A stretch of 64,000 nt of DNA from CALKWS01 sp035302405 (GCA_035302405.1 DATGSR010000064.1:1-64000); one strand, 5' to 3'; shown: positions 8,823 through 17,915, counted from the first letter of the stretch. Notes: generated from the sequence alone by a model not told the origin. Numbers and translations are program-made.

Positions 8823-9722
8823 TCACGCGGCGAGCCGGTCGAGATGCTCTTCGGCGCGGTGCAGTTCGTAAGCAGAATCGTTCATATCTGCCCACGGGTC
8901 TTCGATCTGCACTAACCGGCGGGGCACCGAGCGGATGGAATATGTGGCTGGTTCCACCCGGCTCAAGTCCTCCCATCGGATGGGCACCGCTACCGGTGCA
9001 CCGGGGCGGGCACGCACAGCGTAAGGGGGTACCGCCGTCTGCCCGTAGGCGTTGCGTTGCACGTCGATCAGCACCCGATCGCCCCGGTTCTTCTTCCGCG
9101 CTTCGACGGTAACTACGTCCGGCGCCCGGCGCACCAGCACATTCGCGAGTTTCCGGGCGAAAGTGCGGGTGTCCTCGAAACTAGGGCCTCGCTGTAAGGG
9201 GACGACCACGTGATAGCCGCGCGACCCGGTGGTCTTGAGGAAACTGCGGAGACCTACCTCGGTGAGCAACTCGCCGACCATCCGCGTGGCCTTGCGCACC
9301 CGAGCCAGCCCGGGGACGGTCGGGTCCAGATCGAACACCAGTTGATCCGGACGCTCGAGGTCCGCGCAACTGCTCAACCAGGTGTGCGGGGTGATACACG
9401 CCTGGTTCGCCAGGTAGACCAAGGTGCGTTCGTCGTCGATCATCACTTGTTCCTGGGGACCATCGCCGGTCTGCACTTCGACGCGCGCCACGAACTGCGG
9501 GAAGTGACCCGGCACCTTCTTCTCATAGAAGGAACTGCCGTCGATCCCGTCAGGGAACCGTTCCATGCTCACCGGCCGGCCACGTACGTGCGGCAGCATC
9601 GCATGGGCCACCCCGGCGTAGTAGGTCGCGAGGTCTTGCTTGGTGATCGCCGGGGTGTCGCCCGCCGGGAAGAGTTCCTTCTCCGGTCGGCTGAGATCCA
9701 CCCCGGCGAACCTGACACCCAT
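8823..9722 (-). CDS. LigD-type DNA polymerase/primase domain protein (NHEJ)
   Basis: A stand-alone PolDom of the archaeo-eukaryotic primase superfamily, which in bacterial non-homologous end joining fills gaps with ribonucleotides. Diagnostic motifs are LSRPEKELFP near the N-terminus, ACITPHTWLS, the metal-binding FDLDP and the nucleotide-binding TGSRGYHVV. No Ku or ligase domain is attached or nearby. The ATG at 9722 is preferred because it begins just before the conserved LSRPEK; TTG at 9776 and GTG at 9773 are alternatives. Confidence 0.88.
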   Translation of the reverse strand: MGVRFAGVDLSRPEKELFPAGDTPAITKQDLATYYAGVAHAMLPHVRGRPVSMERFPDGIDGSSFYEKKVPGHFPQFVARVEVQTGDGPQEQVMIDDERTLVYLANQACITPHTWLSSCADLERPDQLVFDLDPTVPGLARVRKATRMVGELLTEVGLRSFLKTTGSRGYHVVVPLQRGPSFEDTRTFARKLANVLVRRAPDVVTVEARKKNRGDRVLIDVQRNAYGQTAVPPYAVRARPGAPVAVPIRWEDLSRVEPATYSIRSVPRRLVQIEDPWADMNDSAYELHRAEEHLDRLAA

Positions 9723-9818
9723 ACCGGCAGCCTGGGCCAGCGCGGGCGTTGCCGCAAATGATGCCTGCCACACCAATGCGCGGCGGGCGGTACGAACGCC
9801 GGGTGGCAGGAGACGTTC

Positions 9819-10250
9819 TCAGACCAAAGCCCGGCGAAGCATCGCCTCGACCTGTTCCTCGGCCTCAGCCGATAGCGCGGTCACCGCGAAGGACGTGGGC
9901 CAAAATCCGTCCTGGTCCAGGTTCGCTTCCGGGGTGAAACCGAACGTGGAATACCTTTCTCCGTCATCCTGGCCGCTGCGGAAGAAGCAGACGACTTTGC
10001 CTTTCCGCGCATAAGCCGGTTGGCCGTACCAGAGTTTCGGAGCCAGTTCCGGCGCAGACGTGGTGATGATTCGGTGGAGTTGCTCCGCGAGACCTCGATC
10101 GGGTTCAGCCATTGCCTCGATCTTCGCGCGGACCGCAGCCTTATCGGCTTCGGCCTTCTTCGAACCCTTGCCAGCTCGTTTCTCCCGGCGCACCTCCTCG
10201 GTGCGCTCCTTCACATGCTGACGTTCCATGTCAGATAAACCGGTGCCCAT
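9819..10250 (-). CDS. DUF1801 / iron chaperone-like small protein
   Basis: A cytosolic protein of the YdhG/DUF1801 fold, function unknown. The N-terminal 45 residues form a charged coiled coil (EEVRREKRAGKGSKKAEAD). The conserved core starts at about 65 with APELAPKLWYGQPAYARKGKVVCFF and ends with TALSAEAEEQVEAMLRRAL. The start is ATG at 10250 with AGGAGAGG upstream. Confidence 0.8.
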   Translation of the reverse strand: MGTGLSDMERQHVKERTEEVRREKRAGKGSKKAEADKAAVRAKIEAMAEPDRGLAEQLHRIITTSAPELAPKLWYGQPAYARKGKVVCFFRSGQDDGERYSTFGFTPEANLDQDGFWPTSFAVTALSAEAEEQVEAMLRRALV

Positions 10251-10350
10251 TGCCCTCTCCTATCTTGTCGGGGTGATTCCCGCTTACGGTAATGAACCGC
10301 TGAATGGGAGGGCTTCTTTATTCCTGATCGAGATGGGAGGATATGCGCCC

Positions 10351-10787
10351 ATGGAACCCACCGACGCGAACCGACTGCGGGATATTGAGACGATCCGGCG
10401 TGTGCGCGATCGGATCGACCGTGAGTTCGATCAGCCCCTCAACGTCGAAGACCTCGCGCGCGGCGTATACATGTCCGCGGGGCATGTGAGCCGGCTTTCC
10501 GCCGCGTTTACGGAGAAAGCCCTTACGCCTACCTGATGACCAGACGGATCGAGCGAGCCATGACGTTGCTGCGCCGCGGTGACCTCAGCGTGACCGAGGT
10601 GTGCTTCGCCGTCGGCTTCTCCTCGTTGGGCACGTTTAGTACCCGTTTCAAGGAATTGGTGGGCGTGGCTCCCCGCGTTTACCGGCGCGACCAATCCCAG
10701 GCCGCCGCAGGGATCCCACCGTGCCTGGCCAAACAGGTGACGCGACCGGTCAGGAAACAAGAAGCACCGCGAGCCGTGGGGGCGTAG
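10351..10787 (+). pseudogene. AraC family transcriptional regulator, broken by a -1 frameshift
   Basis: A short AraC-type DNA-binding protein made only of the HTH domain. Frame 1 gives the first helix-turn-helix (LNVEDLARGVYMSAGHVSR). One base is then missing near 10495-10497, after the Ser-Arg codons. Shifting frame restores FRRVYGESPYAYLMTRRIERA and the second HTH, LSVTEVCFAVGFSSLGTFSTRF, to a stop at 10787. As read, translation stops at 10536 after LTPT. The ATG at 10351 follows GGGAGG. Known members sit beside a VOC gene, as here. It could be a true pseudogene or a base-call error. Confidence 0.85.
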
Positions 10788-10790
10788 TTT
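10785..10790 (+). promoter_or_regulatory. -10 box TAGTTT for the VOC gene
   Basis: TANNNT element 6 nt upstream of the ATG at 10797, suggesting leaderless transcription. The element overlaps the last codons of the frameshifted regulator. Confidence 0.5.
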
Positions 10791-10796
10791 CCTGCC

Positions 10797-11207
10797 ATGG
10801 AACTCACCATTCATCACGCCTTCCTCCCCCACACCGACCCCGAGACAGCGCTAGGGTTCTACCGCGACATCCTTGGTTTCCAAGTGCGGAGCGACGTGGG
10901 CTACCAAGACATGCGGTGGATCACGGTGGCACCACCGAACCATCCGAATCCCTCCATCGTGTTGCATCCCCCCGCCGTCGACCCCGGCATCACTGCAGAG
11001 GAGAAACGGGTGATCCAAGAACTGATCGTCAAGGGGGTCTACGCTGCGATCACGCTGGGCAGCGACGATCTGGACGGCACGTTCGCGCGTTTGGAGGCCG
11101 CCGGCGTGGAGATCGTTCAGGAACCCACCGATCAGGACTACGGCGTACGCGACTGCGCGGTGCGTGATCCGGCAGGCAACATGATCCGGATCAACCAGAC
11201 TTCCTGA
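10797..11207 (+). CDS. VOC family (glyoxalase-like) protein
   Basis: A small metalloenzyme-fold protein of the vicinal oxygen chelate superfamily. The paired beta-alpha-beta modules are visible as HHAFLPHTDPETALGFYRDI at the N-terminus and AVRDPAGNMIRI at the C-terminus, with EPTDQDYGVRDCA as the usual linker. Substrate unknown. In related genomes this subfamily is commonly next to the short AraC regulator that here is frameshifted, so the pair may have lost control. The start is set by the TAGTTT box 6 nt upstream. Confidence 0.88.
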   Translation: MELTIHHAFLPHTDPETALGFYRDILGFQVRSDVGYQDMRWITVAPPNHPNPSIVLHPPAVDPGITAEEKRVIQELIVKGVYAAITLGSDDLDGTFARLEAAGVEIVQEPTDQDYGVRDCAVRDPAGNMIRINQTS

Positions 11208-11422
11208 CCGGCGCTTTCTCTGGGATGCAGCGAAGTCCCCTCCGTCCGGTGCGGCTGTGTGGAAGCAGCCGTGGGATCGGACACGACTATCGGCATGATG
11301 CTGCCGTCGACGCGTAGCGCGGGGCATCATCCACGCCGATGGCCGAACCCGCGTGCTCGATGTTGAGCCAACTCCACGCGTTCGGAGGTGAGTGAACTCG
11401 GAATTGACCTCGCCTCAAGTGG

Positions 11423-11496
11423 TCGGGCTGGCGGGATTTGAACCCACGACCCCTGCACCCCCAGTGCAGTGCGCTACCAAGCTGCGCCACAGCCCG
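11423..11496 (-). tRNA. tRNA-Pro (anticodon GGG)
   Basis: The minus strand folds as a full cloverleaf: acceptor CGGGCTG with CAGCCCG, D arm GCGCAGCTTGGTAGCGC, anticodon stem CTGCA/TGCAG with loop CTGGGGG, and T loop GTTCAAATC. The anticodon is at 11462-11460. CCA is not encoded. An inverted repeat, ATGATGC with GCATCAT, about 100 nt downstream may be part of its terminator. Confidence 0.95.
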
Positions 11497-11700
11497 TCGC
11501 CCCGCGGTGGTGGTCAAAGACTCACGCCAAGATCGGGACTCGATGATGCTACCCCACCCGAAGGCTGGGAGCCGAATCGCCGGCGGCACCGGCGCGTGGT
11601 GTTCGCCACCCCCGTTGCATACTCGCCACCCACAGGTCCGCGGGCATCGGAAACCGGTCCGCAGCTAGATCTTTGCGAGTCGGTTCGAGACACTGGGTGT

Positions 11701-12597
11701 ATGCCCGTGATGTCCCTGCGCAATCGAATGAGCCGGCGTTTGCTCACGATGGTCGCCGGGCCGGATGGCGCGCGCGAGCGCTACCGGATTCACGGCACGC
11801 CAGGTCCGCGCTGGTTCCCCTCGGACTCTCCCATCCATGACGTCCATGGCGATGCCTCGATGTACGTGGGCGGTATCCGCGCGTTGCTGCTCCAGGCGTT
11901 ACACCCGCTCGCGATGGCAGCTGTGGACGACTTCTCCGATTACCGCACCAACGTGTGGGGACGGTTGGCACGCACCGCCACGTTCATCGCCACCACCACC
12001 TTCGGCACGGCCGAGCACGCCCAACAAGCGGTTGACGTCGTACGTGCCGTGCACGCCCGTGTCACCGGCACCGCACCGGACGGCAGACCTTACCGGGCCG
12101 ATGATCCGCACTTGCTCGCCTGGGTTCACGCTGCCGAAATCGACTCGTTCCTCGTGGCTCACGAGAAGTTCGGACGACGCCGGTTAAGTGCGGCTGCATA
12201 CGACGAATACGTTGCGCAGGCGGCCGTGGTGGGGCGCGCACTGGGTGCCGCACCAGTGCCGACCACTCGTCGCGAACTCAACGACCTCATCGCCGAGTTC
12301 CGTCCCGAACTTCGTGGCACGCCCGCCGCACGGGCAGTGGCTCAGTTCATCCGGGAGGTGCCGGTACCGACCGTGGCGCGAGCCGGCTATTCGGCATTGG
12401 TGCGCGCAGCAGTCGGAACCTTGCCGCGGTGGGCCAGAGCGCCCCTGGGCCTCCCCGACCGCCCGCGTATGGACGCCAGCGTGCACCGAGTCGGTGGCAC
12501 AGTCGTGACCGGGACGATCCGGTGGCTCACCACGGCGGAGCCGATGAAAGACCCGGGACGTCCACCACGGTCCACCACGGCGCCCCTCCTCCGTTGA
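11701..12597 (+). CDS. Oxygenase MpaB family protein (DUF2236)
   Basis: A 298-residue protein of the family that includes MpaB of mycophenolic acid synthesis and the rubber oxygenase Lcp, which bind heme. The conserved core is VGGIRALLLQALHPLAMAAV at about 57-76, followed by RTATFIATTTFGT and LAWVHAAEIDSFLVAHEKFG. Function in this host is unknown. ATG 11701 was chosen because it follows GACACT by 6 nt, and because the upstream open frame runs through the tRNA-Pro gene. The last codons contain an 11-bp direct repeat (GTCCACCACGG twice at about 12562-12583). Confidence 0.85.
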   Translation: MPVMSLRNRMSRRLLTMVAGPDGARERYRIHGTPGPRWFPSDSPIHDVHGDASMYVGGIRALLLQALHPLAMAAVDDFSDYRTNVWGRLARTATFIATTTFGTAEHAQQAVDVVRAVHARVTGTAPDGRPYRADDPHLLAWVHAAEIDSFLVAHEKFGRRRLSAAAYDEYVAQAAVVGRALGAAPVPTTRRELNDLIAEFRPELRGTPAARAVAQFIREVPVPTVARAGYSALVRAAVGTLPRWARAPLGLPDRPRMDASVHRVGGTVVTGTIRWLTTAEPMKDPGRPPRSTTAPLLR

Positions 12598-12717
12598 CTT
12601 CCGCACCGCTTCGGTCAAGGTCCAGTGCAGAGCCGGCTTGATGACGTTTGCCACTGGCTCCGGCGGCCGGGCCATCCCTAGCCTGGTGTGCGCACATTGG
12701 CCAGAGGAAGGCATCAC

Positions 12718-13546
12718 ATGACGACGGCGCCCACCACGACCCGCCCACCCTTGCTCCTGCGTGTCCTCGTGGTGTTCCTCGCAGCCACGGCGATCTGGAT
12801 CCTGCTGGTGTGGCTCAACGCGAAGGTCGCCGGCGAGGCGTTGAACATCCCGGCGCGGTTGGCCAACGCGGCACTGATCTCCGCCTTGGTGCTGCCGCTG
12901 GTTGTCGGGGCGAGGCGAGCCCTCGACCGTCGGTCATGGCGCGGACTCGGTCTGCAGCGCGGCCGCGAGGGCCGGCGCGCCTTCCTGATCGGCCTGCTCG
13001 CGTTCCTGCTTCCGAGCGCTTTGGGCCTGGCGGTTAACCCTTGCGACCGGTTGGGTCACCCTGGAGGCGCGGGCGCCTATGGCCACCATCCTCGGCTGGG
13101 CGGCGCTGCTGGTGGTGATCGTGCTCTTCTCCGAGGCACTGCCGGAGGAACTGCTTTTCCGCGGCTACCTGCAACGCAACCTCACCACGGCCCTGGCGCC
13201 GTTAGTTGCGGCGATCGTCCAGGCCGTACTCTTCACCGTCTTCGGCACCGCGCTCTGGGTCGCTACTGAAGGATGGGGTGTCCTCGCCGAGCGCGGGATC
13301 ATGTTCCTGGCTATGGGGGTGCTGCTCGGACTGCTGCGGATCCAGACCGGCAGCGTATGGACGCCCGTCGGCTTTCATCTAGCGTTCCAGGTGGTCGCGC
13401 AAAGCCTCCTCGGGGATCGAGTAGCCACCGACAACGAGGCCGGTTTGCTGCTGGGCGCCGTCGTGAGCGCATTCGTGCTGGGCACCACTGTGGTGTCGTT
13501 GCTGCACAAGCCCGACGCGAATTGGTCTCGTTCCGAGCCGGAGTGA
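12718..13546 (+). pseudogene. CPBP family intramembrane metalloprotease, frameshifted
   Basis: A membrane protein of the CAAX protease/bacteriocin-processing family. The start ATG follows GAGGAAGG by 6 nt. Frame 1 encodes the first helices (LLRVLVVFLAATAIWILLVW) to about 13036. One extra base in TTAACCC then shifts the frame. The continuing frame reads TLATGWVTLEARAPMATILG and the catalytic motif EALPEELLFRGYLQ (EExxxR), then more helices to the stop at 13546. Read literally, frame 1 ends at 13269. Either a recent pseudogene or a sequencing error. Confidence 0.85.
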
Positions 13547-13585
13547 ACTCGCCGCGAGGGTTCCCGCGCGTCCCCTCCAGGTTGT

Positions 13586-13645
13586 TGCCAGCGCCGAGGG
13601 GCCGCGGCTAGTAGGTGCCAGCGCCGAGACGGCCGCGCCCTAACC
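13586..13645. repeat. Two 30-bp direct repeats
   Basis: Copies begin at 13586 and 13616 and share TGCCAGCGCCGAG followed by GGCCGCG. They lie 40 nt past the stop of the CPBP gene. Confidence 0.65.
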
Positions 13646-13768
13646 TCCCGTCCATCGAAGTGAGCCAGACCACAGCGAGTTCATCTGGCGTTTACTTTGC
13701 CTTCGGCTTTCCGTGAGGTTCTGGTGCTGTGATAGTCATGTGGATCGACTAGCGAAACGGACCTGTTG

Positions 13769-15013
13769 ATGAGCGCCGCGCCGGCCGCTCCGCCGCGCCG
13801 TCCTGTGCCGGCCGCCGCCGAGGCGTCCACGACGACGCCGGCCCCGCCGTTGCGCAGCCCCTTGCATTTCCTACCGCTGCACGGACGTAGGTTGCGCGCC
13901 GCCGAATGGATCACCGTCGCGCTCGGGATCTACGTACTCATTACCGCGGTCACCTTGATCGGCTCCGGTTTCAAATTGGCCGCCGGGCAGAGCGCCGGCG
14001 AACTGTTCCAGTTTGCCTCCAACCCGTTCGTCGGCCTGATGATCGGCCTCTTGGCGACCGCGTTGACCCAATCCTCATCGACTACCACCTCGATCACAGT
14101 GGGGATGGTGGCAGGGGGACTACCGATCGAGATCGCCATCCCCATCATGCTTGGCGCCAACATCGGTACCACCATGACCTCCACTCTGGTCAGCCTCGGT
14201 ATGGCAAGGGACCGGGAAACCTTCCGACGAGCCTTCGGTGCGGCAACTGTCCACGACATGTACAACCTCTTATCAGTGGCGATCTTCCTGCCCCTGGAGT
14301 TGATGTTCGGGGTGCTGCGCCGCAGCAGCGAGTGGCTCACCGCGCAGACGGCCGGGTCGGACGGCGGCATGATCGCCGGAGTGTTCACGGGTCTGGGCGA
14401 AGGTGTGCGCGCGCTCACCGCGCCGGGCACCGCCGGGTTGACCTACCTGGTGTCACCCCTACCGGATGTGGCAGCCGGGATCGTGTTGGTCCTGCTCGGA
14501 GTGGTGGGGATCCTCGCCGTCATCAACTTGATCGGCCGACTGCTGAAGGTGCTCATGGTGGGCCGAGCCCAACAGGTACTGCACGCGGCGATCGGCCGTG
14601 GTCCGCTCAGCGGTATCGCGTCGGGCACCTTGATGACGGTCATGGTGCAATCCTCGACGACGACCACCTCACTTGCGGTACCCCTCGCCGGCTCGGGAAC
14701 GTTCACCCTGCGACAGATCTATCCCTTCACTATCGGTGCGAACATCGGCACCACCCTGACCGCACTGATCGCAGCGTTCGCGTTCACCGGGGCGGAAGCG
14801 GGCGCCGCGCTGCAGGCGGCCTTCGTGCACGTGCTGTACAACGTCTTCTGCGCCGTGCTCATCTTCGGCCTCCCGTTGCTTCGACCGCTGCCCGTGCTGG
14901 GGGCGACCTGGTTAGCCGGCCTAGCGGTGAAGTCCAAACTGTATGTGGCGGCCTGGGTGCTGGGGGTGTTCATCATCATCCCGGTCACCTTGATCATGGC
15001 CACGGTGTGGTGA
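13769..15013 (+). CDS. Na/Pi cotransporter family protein
   Basis: A polytopic inner-membrane protein with two Na_Pi_cotrans repeats (PF02690). The QSS motifs occur as TQSSSTTTS at about 110 and VQSSTTTTS at about 295, each followed by GANIGTT, the expected inverted-repeat ion and phosphate sites. Length 414 is normal for short members without a PhoU tail. ATG 13769 is preferred over the adjacent TTG at 13766. The stop overlaps the next gene (TGATG). Confidence 0.9.
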   Translation: MSAAPAAPPRRPVPAAAEASTTTPAPPLRSPLHFLPLHGRRLRAAEWITVALGIYVLITAVTLIGSGFKLAAGQSAGELFQFASNPFVGLMIGLLATALTQSSSTTTSITVGMVAGGLPIEIAIPIMLGANIGTTMTSTLVSLGMARDRETFRRAFGAATVHDMYNLLSVAIFLPLELMFGVLRRSSEWLTAQTAGSDGGMIAGVFTGLGEGVRALTAPGTAGLTYLVSPLPDVAAGIVLVLLGVVGILAVINLIGRLLKVLMVGRAQQVLHAAIGRGPLSGIASGTLMTVMVQSSTTTTSLAVPLAGSGTFTLRQIYPFTIGANIGTTLTALIAAFAFTGAEAGAALQAAFVHVLYNVFCAVLIFGLPLLRPLPVLGATWLAGLAVKSKLYVAAWVLGVFIIIPVTLIMATVW

Positions 15014-15429
15014 TGTCAGCACCGAACGGATCAGCCCGGCAGCCCAGTGAATTCGACTCGCTGCCGGCGGGGCCCGGCCCGGGTGGCGGCCCCGATGAGT
15101 CCGGCCCGCGGCCCGGATCTTCGGACGCGCGGGCCGATGGGCGCCACAGTCCGGCCGGCCCGAATCCGGCGGCTACTGCACACGCCGGAACAGATGAGGC
15201 CTCGATCCTCGAATTGCTCGCTGATGCCGAACGTACGGTGGCGTTACTGCGGGAGGAGTTGACCGAGCGCCAACGCGCCAGGGCACGGGCCGAGCGAACC
15301 GCCGCCCAGCATGCGGAGGTGGACCGCTTGGCGGAGCACCTGGCCAACGCGCAGGTGCATTGGGGCCATGTGCGGTCCTTCTTGGAGGCCGCCGTGGCAG
15401 AGTTGCAGCACCAGCCGCCCGACCGCTAG
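15013..15429 (+). CDS. Hypothetical coiled-coil protein
   Basis: Unrecognised. The first 60 residues are Pro/Gly/Ser-rich and probably disordered. The second half, from about 63, is a long amphipathic helix (ILELLADAERTVALLREEL, then VDRLAEHLANAQVHWGHV), likely a coiled coil. Its ATG overlaps the Na/Pi transporter stop, so it is probably co-translated and could act with the transporter in the way PhoU-like tails do. That is inference from context only. Confidence 0.7.
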   Translation: MSAPNGSARQPSEFDSLPAGPGPGGGPDESGPRPGSSDARADGRHSPAGPNPAATAHAGTDEASILELLADAERTVALLREELTERQRARARAERTAAQHAEVDRLAEHLANAQVHWGHVRSFLEAAVAELQHQPPDR

Positions 15430-15446
15430 GAACCCACCTCGCTGCG

Positions 15447-15460
15447 CGTCCGATCGGACG
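15447..15460. terminator. Perfect 14-bp palindrome between convergent genes
   Basis: CGTCCGATCGGACG lies in the 33-bp gap between the coiled-coil gene and der. As RNA it is a 5-bp stem with a GATC loop, weak but usable in both directions. Confidence 0.35.
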
Positions 15461-15462
15461 TC

Positions 15463-17061
15463 TTAGGATCGCCGGCGCTTCTCCCGTACCCGCACGCTGA
15501 TTTCCACCGGGGTGCCGGTGAAGCCGAATTCCTCCCGCAGCCGGCGCTCGATGAACCGCCGATACCCCGGGTCCAGGAAGCCGGTGGTAAACAGTACGAA
15601 CCGGGGCGGGCGGGTGCTGGCCTGCGTTCCGAACAGGATCCGCGACTGTTTGCCCCCGCGCACCGGATGCGGATTGGCCGCGACCAACTCCCCCAGGAAC
15701 GCGTTCAACCTCCCGGTGGGAACCCGTGTGTCCCAGGACTCCAGGGCCACATCCAATGCACGCACCAAACGGTTCGTGTGCCATCCGGTCAATGCGGACA
15801 GGTTCACCCGCGGCGCCCACTGCACCTGGACCAGATCCCGCTCGATCTCCCGCTCCAACACGTATCGCCGTTCCTCGTCCACCAAGTCCCACTTGTTGAA
15901 CGCGATCACCAGCGCCCGGCCGGCGTCGATGGCTTGCTGGATCACACGAGTGTCCTGCTCCGTCAACGGTTCGGAGGCATCGACCAGGACGACCGCGACC
16001 TCCGCCTTCTCCAGGGCACTCTGGGTGCGCAACGAGGCGTAGAAGTCCGCGCCGCGCGTTTGGTGCACCCGCCGGCGGATTCCGGCGGTGTCCACGAACC
16101 ACCAGTCCCTTCCTTGCAGGTGCACCAACTCATCCACCGGATCGCGGGTGGTTCCGGCTACGTCGTCCACCACCACCCGTTCCGCTCCGATGAGACGATT
16201 GAGCAACGAGGACTTTCCGACGTTGGGGCGCCCGATCAGCGCCACCCGCCGGGGCCCTTCCTCCAGCGACCGCCCGGCGGCACCGGAGACCCGTGGAAGC
16301 ACGTCCATCGCCCGGTCCAGCAAGTCACCGGAGCCTCGGCCGTGCAACGCCGAAACGGGGTACGGCTCGCCCAACCCGAGGGACCACAAGAGTGCGGCGT
16401 CCGCCTCGGTGCGTGCGTTATCCACTTTGTTGGCCACCAGCACGGTGGGCTTGCCCGAACGGCGCAACAGCCGCACCACGTGTTCGTCGGTAGCGGTCGG
16501 GCCCACGGTCGCGTCCACGACGAACAACACTGCGTCGGCGAGATCGATAGCGATCTCGGCGTGTTCGGCCACGCGTGCGGATAGTCCGCTGACGTCGCGT
16601 TCCCAACCACCGGTGTCCATGACCAGAAATTCCCGCCCGGCCCACTCGGCCGGATAGAGCACACGGTCCCGGGTAACACCCGGAGTGTCCTGGACCACGG
16701 CCTCCCGGCGCCCCAGGATCCGGTTCACCAACGTGGACTTGCCCACGTTCGGACGCCCGATCACCGCCAATACCGGCAGCGGGCCCCCGCCCTCATCTTC
16801 TCCCGTAGCCGTTTCGGCACCGGCCAGCAGAGCGAGGTCCTCCTCGGCGAGGTCGTACTCGCGAAGTCCGGCACGTAGGGCTTCGGCTCGTTGGACCTGT
16901 TCCGCCGACTCGGTCAGGTCCGGGCTCGCGTCGGCATCCTGCCAGGTCTCGGGCGCGGGCGGTTCATCAATGCTGGGGCCTGATTCGCTGCGCGTGGAGT
17001 GCTGCGCGTCGTCGGGCCATGAGCGGGGCTGGCTGGAGTTCACTCCCCCATCATCGCGCAC
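15463..17061 (-). CDS. der: Ribosome biogenesis GTPase Der (EngA)
   Basis: Double-GTPase needed for 50S subunit maturation. Two G domains are visible: GRPNVGKST with DTPGVTRDR, DTGGW and NKVD, and GRPNVGKSSLLN with DVAGTTRD, DTAGI and NKWD. A C-terminal KH-like domain ends VEISVRVREKRRRS. The first 80 residues are a charged extension common in actinobacterial Der. The start at 17061 is uncertain because no clear ribosome site precedes it; GTG at 17043 is possible. It is last in a minus-strand run with plsC and cmk, a common arrangement. Confidence 0.95.
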   Translation of the reverse strand: MRDDGGVNSSQPRSWPDDAQHSTRSESGPSIDEPPAPETWQDADASPDLTESAEQVQRAEALRAGLREYDLAEEDLALLAGAETATGEDEGGGPLPVLAVIGRPNVGKSTLVNRILGRREAVVQDTPGVTRDRVLYPAEWAGREFLVMDTGGWERDVSGLSARVAEHAEIAIDLADAVLFVVDATVGPTATDEHVVRLLRRSGKPTVLVANKVDNARTEADAALLWSLGLGEPYPVSALHGRGSGDLLDRAMDVLPRVSGAAGRSLEEGPRRVALIGRPNVGKSSLLNRLIGAERVVVDDVAGTTRDPVDELVHLQGRDWWFVDTAGIRRRVHQTRGADFYASLRTQSALEKAEVAVVLVDASEPLTEQDTRVIQQAIDAGRALVIAFNKWDLVDEERRYVLEREIERDLVQVQWAPRVNLSALTGWHTNRLVRALDVALESWDTRVPTGRLNAFLGELVAANPHPVRGGKQSRILFGTQASTRPPRFVLFTTGFLDPGYRRFIERRLREEFGFTGTPVEISVRVREKRRRS

Positions 17062-17087
17062 CAGCGCGGTTGGTCGCGATCACGCGT

Positions 17088-17150
17088 GATCAGATCGCCG
17101 GGCAGAATGAGCGGATCGCCGGGCGGCCTGATCAGATCGCCGGGCGATCA
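17088..17150. repeat. Tandem 21-bp direct repeats, 3 copies, at the plsC stop
   Basis: Units at 17088-17108, 17109-17129 and 17130-17150 share GATCGCCGGGC. The copy nearest plsC includes its stop codon. The unit is seven codons long. Confidence 0.8.
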
Positions 17151-17915
17151 GATCTCGGTCGCCGCGTGCAACGGCACGCCGGTGCGTTGCGATGCCTCTT
17201 GCACGTGTTCACTCATGCGTTGCTGGATCACGCCCATCGCGTGGCTTACCGCCACGCGTCCGGTACCCAATTCCGGATCGGTGGCCTGGAAGGGCTCGCC
17301 GTACACGACATGCAACTTGGCCCGCGGCCCGGGCACGTGACCGGGTTTCTTTCCTGGGGGCCGCGTCCCCAGGATCGCCACCGGCACCACCGGCGCCCCG
17401 GAACGTACTGCCAGCCATGCGATTCCGGCCTTGGTCTGCTTCACGTCCCCGGACCCGCGTGTGCCCTCCGGGAAAACCCCGACGAGCCGGTCCTCGTTCA
17501 GCAATGCCAGCGCGGTCTGCAGCGCCGCCCGGCCGTTCTTGCGGTCCACCGGGATCTGGCCGGCCCAGCGCATCAGGAAGCCGATGAAGAAGACGTTGAA
17601 GATCTCCTCCTTGATGATGATGTGGGAGGAGCGCGGGATCACCCCGTGTAGCAGCGGGCCATCGATGATGCCGGTGTGGTTGGCGGCGATCAGCACCCGG
17701 CCGGTCCGGGGCACGTGCTCGCGGCCAATCACCTTGGTGTTCCACAACACCCGGGCCAGTACCCACCCCACCCGCCGCGACCACTTGGGCCCCCATCTCT
17801 TGATGTGTTCGGGTTTGATCGCCTGTCCGGGGCTGTTCGCCGCTCCCCTGCCTCCAGCGGACTTACCCGTGGGCCGCTGGGGCTGGGCGGACTCTGCGGG
17901 TGGTTGGGAATTCAT
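17148..17915 (-). CDS. plsC: 1-acyl-sn-glycerol-3-phosphate acyltransferase family protein
   Basis: Membrane-bound acyltransferase of phospholipid synthesis (lysophosphatidate to phosphatidate). The catalytic NHxxxxD block is ANHTGIIDGPLL (about 75-86) and the phosphate-binding block is FPEGTRGSG (about 150-158). GQIPVDRKNG is the usual third block. The 35-residue N-terminus is basic and disordered. It overlaps cmk by 4 bases. Confidence 0.92.
   Translation of the reverse strand: MNSQPPAESAQPQRPTGKSAGGRGAANSPGQAIKPEHIKRWGPKWSRRVGWVLARVLWNTKVIGREHVPRTGRVLIAANHTGIIDGPLLHGVIPRSSHIIIKEEIFNVFFIGFLMRWAGQIPVDRKNGRAALQTALALLNEDRLVGVFPEGTRGSGDVKQTKAGIAWLAVRSGAPVVPVAILGTRPPGKKPGHVPGPRAKLHVVYGEPFQATDPELGTGRVAVSHAMGVIQQRMSEHVQEASQRTGVPLHAATEI

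Noticed and set aside
11392..11700. N-terminal extension of the MpaB-type protein
   Set aside because: The extension runs antisense through the tRNA-Pro gene and has no similarity to the family.
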